Below, in pieces: positions 16,214 to 24,867 of a stretch of 47,735 nucleotides of DNA. The position numbers were made by a program, and so were the translations under genes. The stretch lies in assembly GCA_030824495.1 (NCBI GenBank), contig JAVBXP010000083.1, forward strand, positions 1 to 47,735, in the 5' to 3' direction. Position 1 is the stretch's first letter, and each line of letters begins with the position of its first letter. Source of the DNA: a bacterium. Its GTDB lineage: Bacteria > Pseudomonadota > Alphaproteobacteria > Caulobacterales > Caulobacteraceae. The notes under the pieces were generated by a model. That model saw only the letters and a list, made by a program, of their open reading frames with translations, was not told the origin of the DNA and ran no database searches.

Positions 16214-16969
16214 ATGACCATTGCCCCCTCCCCCTTCGAGCGTCTGCGTACGGAGATCGCCCGTATCGAAGGAGTGGGGCGCACGCAGCGCCAGGTGTTG
16301 CCGTTCGGGGTCGCGAGCCTCGATGCTCGGCTGCCGGGCGGTGGACTTGCTCTGGGGGCGTTGCACGAGGTGGCCGGCGGGGGCGAGGGTGTCATCGACG
16401 GCGCGGCCTCGGCCTTGTTCGCCGCCGGCATTGCGGCGCGAACCAGGGGCAAGGTGCTTTGGTGCGTCACCCGCACAGATCTTTTCGCCCCGGCGCTCAA
16501 CCAGGTCGGCCTTTCTCCTGATCGGCTTATCTATTTTGAGGCAGGGGATGACAAGGCGGTGTTGGCCGCCTGCGAGGAGGCGCTCCGACATGGCGGCTTC
16601 GGCGCCGTGGTCGGCGAGATCTCGCGGCTATCCATGACTGCTTCACGCCGACTCCAGCTTTGCGCGGAGGATACCGGCGCGCTGGGAATTGCGGTTCGTC
16701 GTTGGCGCCGCCAGGCCGAAGCTGCGGACTTTGGACAACCGACGGCCGCCAATACTCGCTGGCGGGTGAGCGCCCTTCCCTCCACGCCTCTGCCCGACGC
16801 GGGCGTCGGGCGGCCTCGGTGGTTCGTTGAGTTGCTCCGCTGCAAAGCCGGTGAATGTGCTGATTTTGAACTGGAAGCTTGCGATGAGACGGGTCGTCTC
16901 GCTCTACCTGCCGACTTGGCCGACCGATCGTCATCGACGGCGGCTTGGGAAAAACGCGCCGCCAGTTGA
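16214..16969 (+). CDS. imuA: ImuA, RecA-like accessory factor of SOS mutagenesis
   Basis: A 251-residue RecA/SulA-like protein that works with ImuB and DnaE2 in damage-induced mutagenesis. Visible signatures are PFGVASLDARLPGGGLALGA, LHEVAGGGEG, KVLWCVTRTDLFAPALNQVG, and the RLQLCAEDTGALGIAVRRW and TRWRVSALPS segments. A canonical phosphate-binding P-loop is not obvious, as is usual in the family. The first gene of the operon, it follows the LexA box by 29 bases. Its last 86 bases overlap the imuB start in another frame, which implies close translational coupling. Confidence 0.93.
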   Translation: MTIAPSPFERLRTEIARIEGVGRTQRQVLPFGVASLDARLPGGGLALGALHEVAGGGEGVIDGAASALFAAGIAARTRGKVLWCVTRTDLFAPALNQVGLSPDRLIYFEAGDDKAVLAACEEALRHGGFGAVVGEISRLSMTASRRLQLCAEDTGALGIAVRRWRRQAEAADFGQPTAANTRWRVSALPSTPLPDAGVGRPRWFVELLRCKAGECADFELEACDETGRLALPADLADRSSSTAAWEKRAAS

Positions 16970-18407
16970 CACCCCGTTGGTTCTTGTCGGCCGCCGCGAT
17001 CGCAAGCGGATCGTGTTGGCGGCGGACGCCGCGGCCCAGGCGCTGCGCCTGCGTCCTGGGGTGCCGGTGGCCGAGGCCCGAGCGATGTGCGCTGAACTGA
17101 TCGTCGCCGACGCCGATCTTGAGGGCGACGAGGAACACCTAGACCGTCTTGCGCTCTGGGCGCTGCGCAGATACGCGCCCATCGTTGCGGCCGACGGGCG
17201 CGATGGTTTGGTTCTCGATGTCACCGGAGCGGCCCATCTTCACCACGGCGAAGAGGCCCTGTTGGCCGACATGGTTGAACGCCTAGCCGCCGTTGGTGTT
17301 GCGGCTCGCGCCGCCGCGTCGGGGACGTGGGGCTCGGCCCATGCCCTCGCGCGATATGTCGCCCTGCCCACGGCGGCGGTTTCATCCGACCAGAGCGGGC
17401 GGGCCATAGCGCACCTTCCGACGAGGGCGCTGCGCCTTCCCGAGGACACTATCCTGGCGCTCTCCAAAATGGGGCTTGATCAGGTCGGCGAGATCGAGCG
17501 CCAGCCGCGCGCACCTCTGGCCTTGAGGTTCGGCCCTGAGCTGACTCGCCGGCTGGACCACGCCTATGGCCGTACCGCTGAGCCGATCGAACCGATCGAG
17601 GCGCCAGAGATCATCCAGGTGCGTAGGGCGTTCGCCGAGCCCATCAGCGCCCCCGAAACCCTGGCCCGTTACACTTTGCAGCTGGTGGAGGCGCTCTGCC
17701 GGTTGCTCGATGCCAAAAGCCTGGGAGCCAGGACGCTCGACCTGAGATTTCATCGGGTCGACAACCAGATCGAAGTTGTCCGCATCGGCGTGGCCAAGCC
17801 GCTTCGCGACATTCGGCGGCTTACGCGGCTTCTCTGCGACAAGCTGGAAACCGTCGATCCGGGCTTTGGGGTTGAGACCATGGTGCTGACCGCGCCGTTC
17901 ACAGACCTGCTGCTCCCCTTGGCGACGAGCAATGGATTGACGGGGGTTACAGACCCGGACGTCAGCGAGCTAATCGACATGCTTGCCAACCGTCACGGAG
18001 CCCGAAGGCTCTACCGGCTGGCTCCTGCGCAAAGCGACGTGCCTGAGCGTTCGGTCCGCAAGCTCGAACCGGAAGCGCCGGAGATCGCGGAGGCGTGGCC
18101 GCTGCGCTGGCCGCGCCCGGCCCGCCTTCTGTCACGACCAGAGCCGATAGAGGCGCTGTCGCTCTTGCCCGACCGACCTCCAGGGTCTTTCACCTGGCGC
18201 GGCGTTCGTCGCCGTGTCAGCCGCGCAGACGGACCCGAACGGATCTTCGGCGAGTGGTGGCGGCGCGACGGCGAACTGGACGCCGTGCGCGACTACTTCC
18301 AACTGGAGGACGAGGCCGGCTCGCGCTTTTGGGTCTTCAGGCGCGGCGACGGCGAGCAACCTGGCACCGGCGACCTTCGCTGGTTCATGCACGGGGTGTT
18401 CGGATGA
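16884..18407 (+). CDS. imuB: ImuB, catalytically inactive Y-family polymerase homologue
   Basis: A 507-residue hub protein that brings DnaE2 to the beta clamp. It opens with MRRVVSLYLPTWPTDRHRRR, the ImuB form of the Y-family N-terminus in which the DxD catalytic acids are absent; the second acidic motif is replaced by DGLVLDVTGAAHLHHGEEAL. A thumb/little-finger region and a C-terminal RVSRADGPERIFGEWW and RFWVFRRGDGE block, typical of ImuB, follow. The start within imuA is chosen because it gives the full family N-terminus. The stop overlaps the next small ORF as ATGA. Confidence 0.93.
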   Translation: MRRVVSLYLPTWPTDRHRRRLGKNAPPVDTPLVLVGRRDRKRIVLAADAAAQALRLRPGVPVAEARAMCAELIVADADLEGDEEHLDRLALWALRRYAPIVAADGRDGLVLDVTGAAHLHHGEEALLADMVERLAAVGVAARAAASGTWGSAHALARYVALPTAAVSSDQSGRAIAHLPTRALRLPEDTILALSKMGLDQVGEIERQPRAPLALRFGPELTRRLDHAYGRTAEPIEPIEAPEIIQVRRAFAEPISAPETLARYTLQLVEALCRLLDAKSLGARTLDLRFHRVDNQIEVVRIGVAKPLRDIRRLTRLLCDKLETVDPGFGVETMVLTAPFTDLLLPLATSNGLTGVTDPDVSELIDMLANRHGARRLYRLAPAQSDVPERSVRKLEPEAPEIAEAWPLRWPRPARLLSRPEPIEALSLLPDRPPGSFTWRGVRRRVSRADGPERIFGEWWRRDGELDAVRDYFQLEDEAGSRFWVFRRGDGEQPGTGDLRWFMHGVFG

Positions 18408-18499
18408 GCACCGTCCCTCCTCAGGCCTGCGCTCACGCCTTTAGCTGGGCGTTGGTGGCGGGGCGGTTCAAGATCCCGCGCCCAGGCTGGCGTCGATGA
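18404..18499 (+). CDS. 31-aa ORF embedded between imuB and dnaE2
   Basis: The ATG overlaps the imuB stop (ATGA at 18404-18407) and its TGA overlaps the dnaE2 ATG (ATGA at 18496-18499). It encodes 31 residues starting [20 protein letters not shown] and ending [11 protein letters not shown], with a short hydrophobic core and a basic Pro/Trp tail. Third positions are mostly G or C like real genes around it. It could be a microprotein of the mutasome, or simply a ribosome bridge that couples imuB to dnaE2 translation. No family is recognised. Confidence 0.5.
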   Translation: MSTVPPQACAHAFSWALVAGRFKIPRPGWRR

Positions 18500-21400
18500 G
18501 CGGCTATGTAGAGCTCCAGGTCACCTCGCACTTTTCGTTCCTGCGTGGCGCGTCCTCTTGCGAAGAGTTGTTCAACCAGGCGGCGATGTGCGGGATTGAG
18601 GCCCTAGCCATTGTCGACCGCAATTCCCTCGCCGGGATCGTGCGGGCTCATGAAGCGGCCGGGGCGAGCGGAGTTCGGCTGATTGTCGGTTGCCGCCTGG
18701 ACCTAGCCGACGGTTCGGGCGTGCTGGTCTATCCCACCGACCGGCCCGCGTACGCCAGACTCTGCCGATTATTGTCGCTCGGCAAGCGCCGCGCCGGCAA
18801 GGCCAAGTGTCATCTGGAATGGTCGGATCTGCCCGCCTACGCCGAGGGTCTCATCGCCGTTCTCGTTCCGGACGAAGCCGACGAGGTGTGCGTTCAGCGC
18901 TTGCGACGACTGAAGGCTGTGTTCGGCGCGCAGTCGTATCTAGCGCTCAGCCTGCGCCGCCGGCCGGGCGATGCGATGCGCCTGCACGACCTTTCAAGCC
19001 TCGCGGCGACGGCGGGCGTGGCTACCGTGGCGACCAACGACGTTCTTTTCCACCATCCTGGCCGCCGCATCTTGCAGGACGTGGTGACCTGCGTACGCCA
19101 CGGCTGCACGATCGATGAACTGGGGTTCCGGCGCGAGCGGCATGCCGATCGCCACCTAAAGCCGGCCGAGGAAATGCACCGGCTGCTGGCGAAATATCCT
19201 GACGCCCTTGCGCGAACATTGGAGATAGCAGCTCGCTGCCGCTTCAGTCTTGATGAGCTGAAATATCAGTATCCCGAGGAGGCCTGTCTGCCGGGAATGA
19301 CTCCGCAGGAGGGTCTGGCCCATCTGACTTGGGAAGGCGCCGAGCGGCGCTATCCTCAGGGCGTGCCTGGGAAGGTGAAGGCCATTCTGCGACACGAGTT
19401 GCACCTCATCGAAACGCTGGCCTACGCGCCATACTTCTTGACCGTCAACTCGATCGTCCAGTTCGCCCGCAGCCGCGACATTCTCTGTCAGGGGCGCGGT
19501 TCGGCCGCCAACTCGGCGGTCTGCTACGTGCTTGGGATCACCTCCATCGATCCAGAGCGCAACGACTTGCTGTTCGAGCGCTTCGTGTCCGAAGAGCGCC
19601 GCGAGCCACCGGACATAGACGTCGATTTCGAGCACGAGCGGCGCGAGATCGTCATGCAGTGGATCTACGACACCTATGGACGCGACCACTCGGCCCTCTG
19701 CTCGACGGTTGTCCGCTATCGCGCCCGCGGCGCCATTCGCGATGTCGGCAAGGCGCTGGGTCTCTCAGAGGATTTGGTCAAGGCGCTGTCGGGCCAGGTG
19801 TCGGCCTGGGACGAGAACGGCGTCGAGGCCAAGCATGCGCAAGAGCTGAACCTAAACCTTGGCGACCGCCGACTGCGCCTGACCTTGGAGTTGGCGCGCC
19901 AGCTGAAGGGCGCGCCGCGTCACCTTTCCCAGCATCCTGGCGGATTCGTTTTGACTCACGACCGGCTTGACGAGCTCGTTCCCATCGAGCCGGCGGCGAT
20001 GAAGGACCGACAGGTGATCGAATGGGACAAGGACGACATCGATGCTCTGAAGTTCATGAAGGTCGATTGTCTGGCGCTCGGGATGCTGAGTTGCATGAAG
20101 CGAGGCCTGGATCTCTTGAAAGCTCACAAGGGGATCGATCTGGACTTGGCCACCATCCCGGCCGAGGACCCCCGCACCTATGCAATGATCCGCAAGGCCG
20201 ACACGCTTGGCGTCTTCCAGATCGAGAGCCGAGCGCAGATGGCGATGCTGCCGCGCATCAAACCTCGCACCTTCTATGACCTGGTTATCGAGGTGGCGAT
20301 CGTCCGTCCCGGCCCGATCCAAGGCGACATGGTCCATCCCTATCTGCGGCGTCGCGAAGGCAAGGAGCCGGTGGAATATCCCAAGCCGGAGCTAGAAAAG
20401 GTGCTCGGCAAGACACTCGGGGTGCCGCTGTTCCAGGAGCAGGCGATGCGGGTGGCCATCGAGTGCGCCGGCTTCACAGCCACCGAGGCCGATCAGTTGC
20501 GGCGGGCGATGGCGACGTTCAAGTTCACGGGCGGCGTCAGTCACTTCAGGGACAAGCTGGTCGGCGGCATGGTCGAGCGCGGCTACGCTGAAGAGTTCGC
20601 CGAGCGGACGTTCAGCCAGCTTGAAGGCTTTGGCTCCTACGGCTTCCCCGAGAGCCACGCGGCGTCATTCGCCCTGATCGCTTACGCCTCGTCGTGGCTC
20701 AAATGCTGGCATCCGGACGTGTTCTGCGCAGCCCTCCTCAATGCTCAGCCCATGGGATTCTACGCTCCTGCGCAGATCGTGCGAGACGCACGCGAGCATG
20801 GCGTCGACGTCCGCCCCGTCTGCGCCAACGCATCGCGCTGGGACTGCACTCTGGAGCCAGATGGTGACCACTTCGCTGTGCGTCTGGGCCTGCGCATGGT
20901 GCGTGGCCTCTCCAACGTCGACGGCGGCGCGATCGTTACGGCGCGAAACGACACCGCGTTCGCCTCCGTCGATGATTTATGGCGGCGTGCAGGCGTATCG
21001 GCCGCCAGCCTCGTTAAGATCGCCCAGGCAGACGGTTTCCAGTCAGCGTTCGACCTGCCGCGGCGCGAGGCGCTGTGGGCCATCAAGGCGCTGCGCGACG
21101 AACCCTTGCCGTTGTTCGCCGCCGCTTCCGCACGCGAGCAGCAGCTTGTGCCGGAGGTCGATGAACCACCTGTCGTACTAAAACCCATGACCGCAGGCCG
21201 CGAAGTGGTCGAGGACTACGGCCACGTCGGCCTGAGCTTGCGGGCTCACCCCTTGAGCTTCCTGCGGCCCGACCTGGAAGCCGACCGCTATATGACCTGC
21301 ACCGGGGCGATGTGCGCCAAGGATGGTCGGTTCCTCAAGACCGCGGGCGTAGTTCTGGTGCGACAGATGCCAGGTTCGGCCAAGGGGGTGGTGTTCGTCA

Positions 21401-21756
21401 CGATCGAGGATGAGACCGGCGTCGCCAACCTGGTGATCTGGCCCAAACTCTATGAAACCTTCCGCAGAACCATCCTGTCGGCTTCGATGCTTGGGATTGA
21501 AGGGCGCGTCCAGCGAGAGGGCGACGTTGTCCACCTCATCGCCCATAAGCTGTTCGACCTTTCGGCCTTGCTCGCGAGCCTTGGCGGGCGCGACACCGCT
21601 TTTCCCCTCCCCCACGGCCGCGGCGATGAATTTGCGCGCGGATCAAGCGCGTCTGATCGGCGAGATGGGCCTCCGGTGGGTTTTACGGCGCGAGACATAT
21701 TTGTCCCTGACCTGCACATCGACACCCTGAAGCAGAAGGCGCGAGATTTCCGCTGA
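18496..21756 (+). CDS. dnaE2: DnaE2 (ImuC), error-prone DNA polymerase III alpha homologue
   Basis: A 1086-residue C-family polymerase that copies across lesions with ImuA and ImuB. The N-terminal PHP domain begins [18 protein letters not shown]. The palm follows with [16 protein letters not shown] and the catalytic [13 protein letters not shown] near residue 372. Later come HPGGFVLTH, the third-acid region around [14 protein letters not shown], and the helix-hairpin-helix region ([18 protein letters not shown]). An OB fold near residues 980-1040 ([19 protein letters not shown]) ends the core. It lacks the clamp-binding tail of DnaE1, as expected when ImuB supplies clamp contact. It is the last gene of the SOS operon. 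Confidence 0.95.
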   Translation: MSGYVELQVTSHFSFLRGASSCEELFNQAAMCGIEALAIVDRNSLAGIVRAHEAAGASGVRLIVGCRLDLADGSGVLVYPTDRPAYARLCRLLSLGKRRAGKAKCHLEWSDLPAYAEGLIAVLVPDEADEVCVQRLRRLKAVFGAQSYLALSLRRRPGDAMRLHDLSSLAATAGVATVATNDVLFHHPGRRILQDVVTCVRHGCTIDELGFRRERHADRHLKPAEEMHRLLAKYPDALARTLEIAARCRFSLDELKYQYPEEACLPGMTPQEGLAHLTWEGAERRYPQGVPGKVKAILRHELHLIETLAYAPYFLTVNSIVQFARSRDILCQGRGSAANSAVCYVLGITSIDPERNDLLFERFVSEERREPPDIDVDFEHERREIVMQWIYDTYGRDHSALCSTVVRYRARGAIRDVGKALGLSEDLVKALSGQVSAWDENGVEAKHAQELNLNLGDRRLRLTLELARQLKGAPRHLSQHPGGFVLTHDRLDELVPIEPAAMKDRQVIEWDKDDIDALKFMKVDCLALGMLSCMKRGLDLLKAHKGIDLDLATIPAEDPRTYAMIRKADTLGVFQIESRAQMAMLPRIKPRTFYDLVIEVAIVRPGPIQGDMVHPYLRRREGKEPVEYPKPELEKVLGKTLGVPLFQEQAMRVAIECAGFTATEADQLRRAMATFKFTGGVSHFRDKLVGGMVERGYAEEFAERTFSQLEGFGSYGFPESHAASFALIAYASSWLKCWHPDVFCAALLNAQPMGFYAPAQIVRDAREHGVDVRPVCANASRWDCTLEPDGDHFAVRLGLRMVRGLSNVDGGAIVTARNDTAFASVDDLWRRAGVSAASLVKIAQADGFQSAFDLPRREALWAIKALRDEPLPLFAAASAREQQLVPEVDEPPVVLKPMTAGREVVEDYGHVGLSLRAHPLSFLRPDLEADRYMTCTGAMCAKDGRFLKTAGVVLVRQMPGSAKGVVFVTIEDETGVANLVIWPKLYETFRRTILSASMLGIEGRVQREGDVVHLIAHKLFDLSALLASLGGRDTAFPLPHGRGDEFARGSSASDRRDGPPVGFTARDIFVPDLHIDTLKQKARDFR

Positions 21757-21759
21757 CCC

Positions 21760-22053
21760 TTAGAAGACGCCCACCGCCCCTTGCGCCCACAAAGTGGCCG
21801 CGACGGCGACAAGCACGATGGCTGATAAGGCCTTGTAGGTGAATGTCAGGGGACTACGCGCGACAAGCTCGCAGGCCAAGCCCAGGACAATCAGGAGTGC
21901 GGCCGCCACCGCAAAGTCGCTGGGTGTCCAGGAGACCTCGGGTGTGACCTGCATCGCCACAAGCGGCGCGACCAACATGGTCCCAATCGCGAGCCACATT
22001 GCGGTCCGAAGCCACTCGAAGCGTCGCCTCCCGCGCCGATCCATTCTCACCAT
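21760..22053 (-). CDS. Small three-span membrane protein (97 aa)
   Basis: A basic N-terminus (MVRMDRRGRRRFEWLR) is followed by three hydrophobic helices: AMWLAIGTMLVAPLVAMQV, a Ser/Thr loop, DFAVAAALLIVLGLACELVA, and LSAIVLVAVAATLWAQG. This layout is typical of small alphaproteobacterial inner-membrane proteins of unknown role. Its stop lies 3 bases from the converging dnaE2 stop. A second ATG at 22044 is an equally possible start. Confidence 0.7.
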   Translation of the reverse strand: MVRMDRRGRRRFEWLRTAMWLAIGTMLVAPLVAMQVTPEVSWTPSDFAVAAALLIVLGLACELVARSPLTFTYKALSAIVLVAVAATLWAQGAVGVF

Positions 22054-22162
22054 AGGTCGCTCTCTGTCGGTGGCGTCGAATTAACATCGGGCCACGGTCA
22101 CACCTCAGGTCAAGGTTTTTCGAAGTCCGCCCATCCGCAGCTTTTCCTGCGTTGGTGACGAT

Positions 22163-22411
22163 CTACTGGAAGAGCGAGATCAGTAGGATCGCCAGCAGCG
22201 ATGCGCCTTCCAGGGCCGTGCCGGCTGCGGCCCAACCCGCGCCCACGGCAAGCTCACGCGACTGATCGCGCAGGGTCGAGGATAGCTCAAGGCCTTCGAC
22301 AGAACTTGATCGGCCCAATCCACGCCGGACCCCTCGAATGAACGCCCTTGCGGCGATGACGTAGGCCGCCGCAGCGGCCAAATTCAGAAAGACAACGAGC
22401 AGACCGGCCAT
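22163..22411 (-). CDS. Small two-span membrane protein (82 aa)
   Basis: From the ATG at 22411 the protein runs MAGLLVVFLNLAAAAAYVIA into a first membrane helix, an Arg-rich cytoplasmic loop (FIRGVRRGLGRSSSVEGLEL), then a second Ala/Leu-rich helix ending LLAILLISLFQ. A GGAGAG stretch 12 bases upstream may serve as ribosome site. The family is not recognised. It points away from the CBS-domain gene, with about 134 bases between starts. Confidence 0.6.
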   Translation of the reverse strand: MAGLLVVFLNLAAAAAYVIAARAFIRGVRRGLGRSSSVEGLELSSTLRDQSRELAVGAGWAAAGTALEGASLLAILLISLFQ

Positions 22412-22545
22412 GTCGCATGGAAGCTCTCCACGCCATTCCAGTTCCACACCCTGGCGCGATCTTTAGGGTCGCTCTGAAGACTCTGTTCAGCATGGAACGA
22501 GGCAGGTCGGCGCTCGTTGGGTCTGAGCCAATTACAGGAGCGACC

Positions 22546-22956
22546 ATGAAAGTCTCAGACGTGATGACGCACGCGGTCCAGGTTGCAAGACCAACGGACA
22601 CCGTCGCCGAGGTCGCACGCCGGATGTCGGAGATAGACACCGGCGTCATGCCCATTTCCGAAGGTGATAGGATCGTCGGCGTGATCACGGATCGGGATAT
22701 CGTCATCAGGGTTGTCGGTGAAGGGCGCGACACCGGCATCCCGGTGAGCGAGGTGATGACGGCGCCGGTCGAGACATGCCGAGATAGCGAGAGCCTCAAG
22801 GACGCCACCAAGAAGATGGCCGACCTGCAGATGCGACGCTTGGTGATCGTTAACGACGAGGGAAAGCTCACCGGTATTCTGTCGCTCGGCGATGTGGCGA
22901 GAGAGCACTCGGCCCGTGCTGTGGGCCACGCGCTTGAGGACATCTCGGAAGACTAG
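22546..22956 (+). CDS. CBS-pair domain protein
   Basis: A 136-residue stand-alone CBS pair (Bateman module). The first CBS spans residues 1-60 (MKVSDVMTHAVQVARPTDTV, GVMPISEGDRIVGVITDRDI) and the second about 68-130 (VSEVMTAPVETCRDSESLKD, RRLVIVNDEGKLTGILSLGD). Such modules bind adenosine ligands and regulate partners or sense energy state; no partner is fused here. GGAG stands 6 bases before the ATG. Upstream frame extension to 22417 is unlikely. An inverted repeat GTTC-N6-GAAC lies 47 bases upstream (22485-22498). Confidence 0.9.
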   Translation: MKVSDVMTHAVQVARPTDTVAEVARRMSEIDTGVMPISEGDRIVGVITDRDIVIRVVGEGRDTGIPVSEVMTAPVETCRDSESLKDATKKMADLQMRRLVIVNDEGKLTGILSLGDVAREHSARAVGHALEDISED

Positions 22957-23553
22957 CGTTCCAGCTTTCGGCGGTGGCGCTCTTTCCGCTTGGGATCGCT
23001 AGCTTCCGGCCCTCGCCGAGACGCGGACTGCGCGACTAACGTCCCTTCTTTCAGCCACTTCATGCGGGGCCGGTAAGGCTGCGCCACGGCAGCGCGCTGG
23101 CGGCGGCAACGCGCGCGCAATTCTGGTTTCAAGATGAAGGCGCCGGTTCTCAGCATACTTGCTGGTCGAGCGGAAACGAGCGGGTAGACGCCCTTACTCT
23201 GAGCGAGACTGGTATGCCGCCCGGTGTCGAAAGATCATTCGGGATTCGACAATTTTCATTGGGACTTTCGTCTGCGGTTCGGCTTGCTCACCAATTCATT
23301 TCGGGCTCGGACCGAGGGCGGACTTTCATGGAATTCCTTGAACAGCATCCCCAAGCCTCGCCTTGATGAGCGTACGCAGGTGGTCATGGCCGGCGTCATG
23401 CGCCGCAACAACTGACCCTAGCTAGCGCCCGGTCCGGCTCCACGGAACAGCCCTACTGCGCACGCGTTGGAACGACGCCGCCGGCTTTCGATACTCTGCG
23501 CATGGAATGTCCATGCTCATGCCCCCAGCGACGGCGGACGATCTGGAGATTCC
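22957..23553. other. About 600 bp without a convincing gene
   Basis: Short frames occur on both strands, one of them on the minus strand overlapping the CBS stop and giving a very basic C-terminus, but none has a ribosome site plus a family signature. Base composition dips towards AT around 23180-23340. No RNA gene or repeat was recognised. Confidence 0.4.
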
Positions 23554-23958
23554 ATGCAGCTTCCCAAAGGCGCCACAGTCGCCGTCGCCGACGGCGAGAA
23601 GTTCAACCTGTTCCGCAACGCCGGCGATGAAGCTGGCCTGAAGCTGACGCCCCTGGCCCACGAGACAGTGGATGATCATCACCAAGGCTCCACTCCTGGG
23701 CGCCATGGGTCCTCGGCCAATCCCGATGGCGGGCAGGACAGGGAAGATGGCTTCTCCACCGGTGTCATTGATCTGCTCAACAAACAGGTCCTGGCCGGCG
23801 AGATCTCGTCCCTGCTGATCATTGCCGCTCCTAGAACCCTCGGCGCCATCCGGCCGCAGTATCACGCCAGATTAACGGCGGTCCTAACGGGCGAGATCGC
23901 CAAGGACCTGACTGGTCATGCGCTGCAGGACGTGGAGAAAGCCATCGCCGCTGCGTAA
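23554..23958 (+). CDS. Host-attachment-protein-like (baeRF family) protein
   Basis: A 134-residue protein that matches the proteins annotated as required for attachment to host cells: it opens MQLPKGATVAVADGEKFNLF, continues with a variable Gly/His-rich loop (HHQGSTPGRHGSSANPDGGQ), and ends with VLAGEISSLLIIAAPRTLGA, RPQYHARLTAVLTGEIAKDL and TGHALQDVEKAIAA. The fold is related to the eRF1/archaeal release-factor middle domain; the biochemical role is not established, and an attachment function in a free-living species is doubtful. GGAG precedes the ATG by 6 bases. Confidence 0.85.
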   Translation: MQLPKGATVAVADGEKFNLFRNAGDEAGLKLTPLAHETVDDHHQGSTPGRHGSSANPDGGQDREDGFSTGVIDLLNKQVLAGEISSLLIIAAPRTLGAIRPQYHARLTAVLTGEIAKDLTGHALQDVEKAIAAA

Positions 23959-23992
23959 GCCTGATGTGCGGCAGCCAGGGGATCTAGGGTCG

Positions 23993-24228
23993 ATGCCTGA
24001 CTTCGCGCTGACCCCGTACATCCTGGCCATGACGGGGGCGAGCGTTCTGATCGCCCTCGTCGCCTGGCTGCCTCTGGCGCTGAAGCGGCTGCCCCTGTCC
24101 TACCGACTATCTGCGTCGCCCTAGGGACGGGGATACTCAGCCTACCGCAAATCGCCCTGCGCCCTCTACCGATGGGCTTTCCGGAGATCACCGAGCGCTT
24201 CGCCGACTCGCGAAGCGGCATGGGCTAA
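23993..24228 (+). pseudogene. Truncated, frameshifted N-terminus of a cation:proton antiporter
   Basis: The frame starts MPDFALTPYILAMTGASVLI and ALVAWLPLALKRLPLS, the first membrane helices of CPA1-type sodium/proton antiporters, then hits a stop after 43 codons. If one base is restored near 24100 (a missing C in the tcctaccg stretch), reading continues LPTICVALGTGILSLPQIAL and PMGFPEITERFADS, again family-like, to a stop at 24226-24228. The remaining roughly 85 percent of the protein is absent. Length modulo three agrees with a single-base loss. Confidence 0.7.
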
Positions 24229-24299
24229 GGCGAGCCTCCGAGCTCGACCCGTTCGTCGAGCCGGGGCTCGCGGCTTCCCTTCGCCGCGCTGCGGCCCGA

Positions 24300-24770
24300 C
24301 CCAGAGTTTGTCGTGATCGACGTGGTGACGGCGTGCCATCGCGCGTCAAGCATTTGCGAAATCGGCATTGTCGGCTTCGCTGGCGGGAGCGGGGTCTTCT
24401 TCTAGGAGACTCTGGTGAACCCGAGGACGCCTTCAGTCCCTTCAATATCCGGCTGCATGTGATCGGTCCTGCTCGCGTGGCCGGCCATCCCAACTTCTCG
24501 CCTCTGTGACACGCTGCGCGAACACCTCGCAGGCCGGATTACTGGCGCCCATACGGACTTCGACCGTGCAGCCCTGTCGGCCGCCTGCCGCCTAGCCGGC
24601 CCGCCCATGCTCCGAAGCCGTGGCTCGACAGTGTAAAAGTCGCGCGGCACGCTTGACCTGCCCTGCCGGCCCACAGGCTCAGCGCCATGAGCCAACCACC
24701 TGTAACTGGAGCACAAGCACCGTGACGCCCGCAGCGACGCCCGGGTCGCCGGCGGGCCGGTGCAGCGAGC
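24300..24770 (+). pseudogene. Decayed DnaQ-like (DEDDh) 3'-5' exonuclease gene
   Basis: Pieces in changing frames reconstruct an exonuclease of the epsilon/RNase T type: FVVIDVVTACHRASSICEIG (the catalytic DxE is altered to DVV), an in-frame stop, ETLVNP, then after a frame change DAFSPFNIRLHVIGPARVAG, then REHLAGRITGAHTDFDRAAL with the HxxFD second motif, WLDSVKVARHA, and finally LEHKHRDARSDARVAGGPV with the third H-D motif. Several frameshifts, stops and the lost catalytic Glu show the gene is dead. It follows the broken antiporter directly. Confidence 0.75.
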
Positions 24771-24778
24771 CGCACAAA

Positions 24779-24815
24779 GTTCCGCTAGACGGAACAAGAT
24801 TTCATGACTTGGAAC
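24779..24815 (+). promoter_or_regulatory. Tandem dyads, putative IclR operators upstream of the first iclR gene
   Basis: The first site (24779-24795) is a perfect dyad, GTTCCG-N5-CGGAAC. The second (24799-24815) is weaker, ATTTC-N7-GGAAC, 20 bp away centre to centre. Both are 17 bp long with the outline TTCC/GGAA and lie 53-89 bases before the preferred iclR start. IclR tetramers commonly bind paired palindromes near their own promoters. Confidence 0.5.
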
Positions 24816-24867
24816 AACGATGACGCCTGCGCTAGGATCTGCGAAAGACCAGGGAGTCGAGGTAGGT

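Noticed and set aside
16091..16591. Upstream extension of the cysteine-rich gene to a 274-residue protein
   Set aside because: The added part runs antisense through imuA and across the LexA box; the ATG at 16090 is sufficient.
22953..23156. Minus-strand frame giving a very basic C-terminus, overlapping the CBS gene stop
   Set aside because: No ribosome site, no recognisable motif and low-complexity Arg/Lys content; cannot be told from a chance frame.
23159..23415. Plus-strand short frames with some aromatic residues
   Set aside because: No initiation signal or family similarity and AT-shifted composition; left as gene-free sequence.
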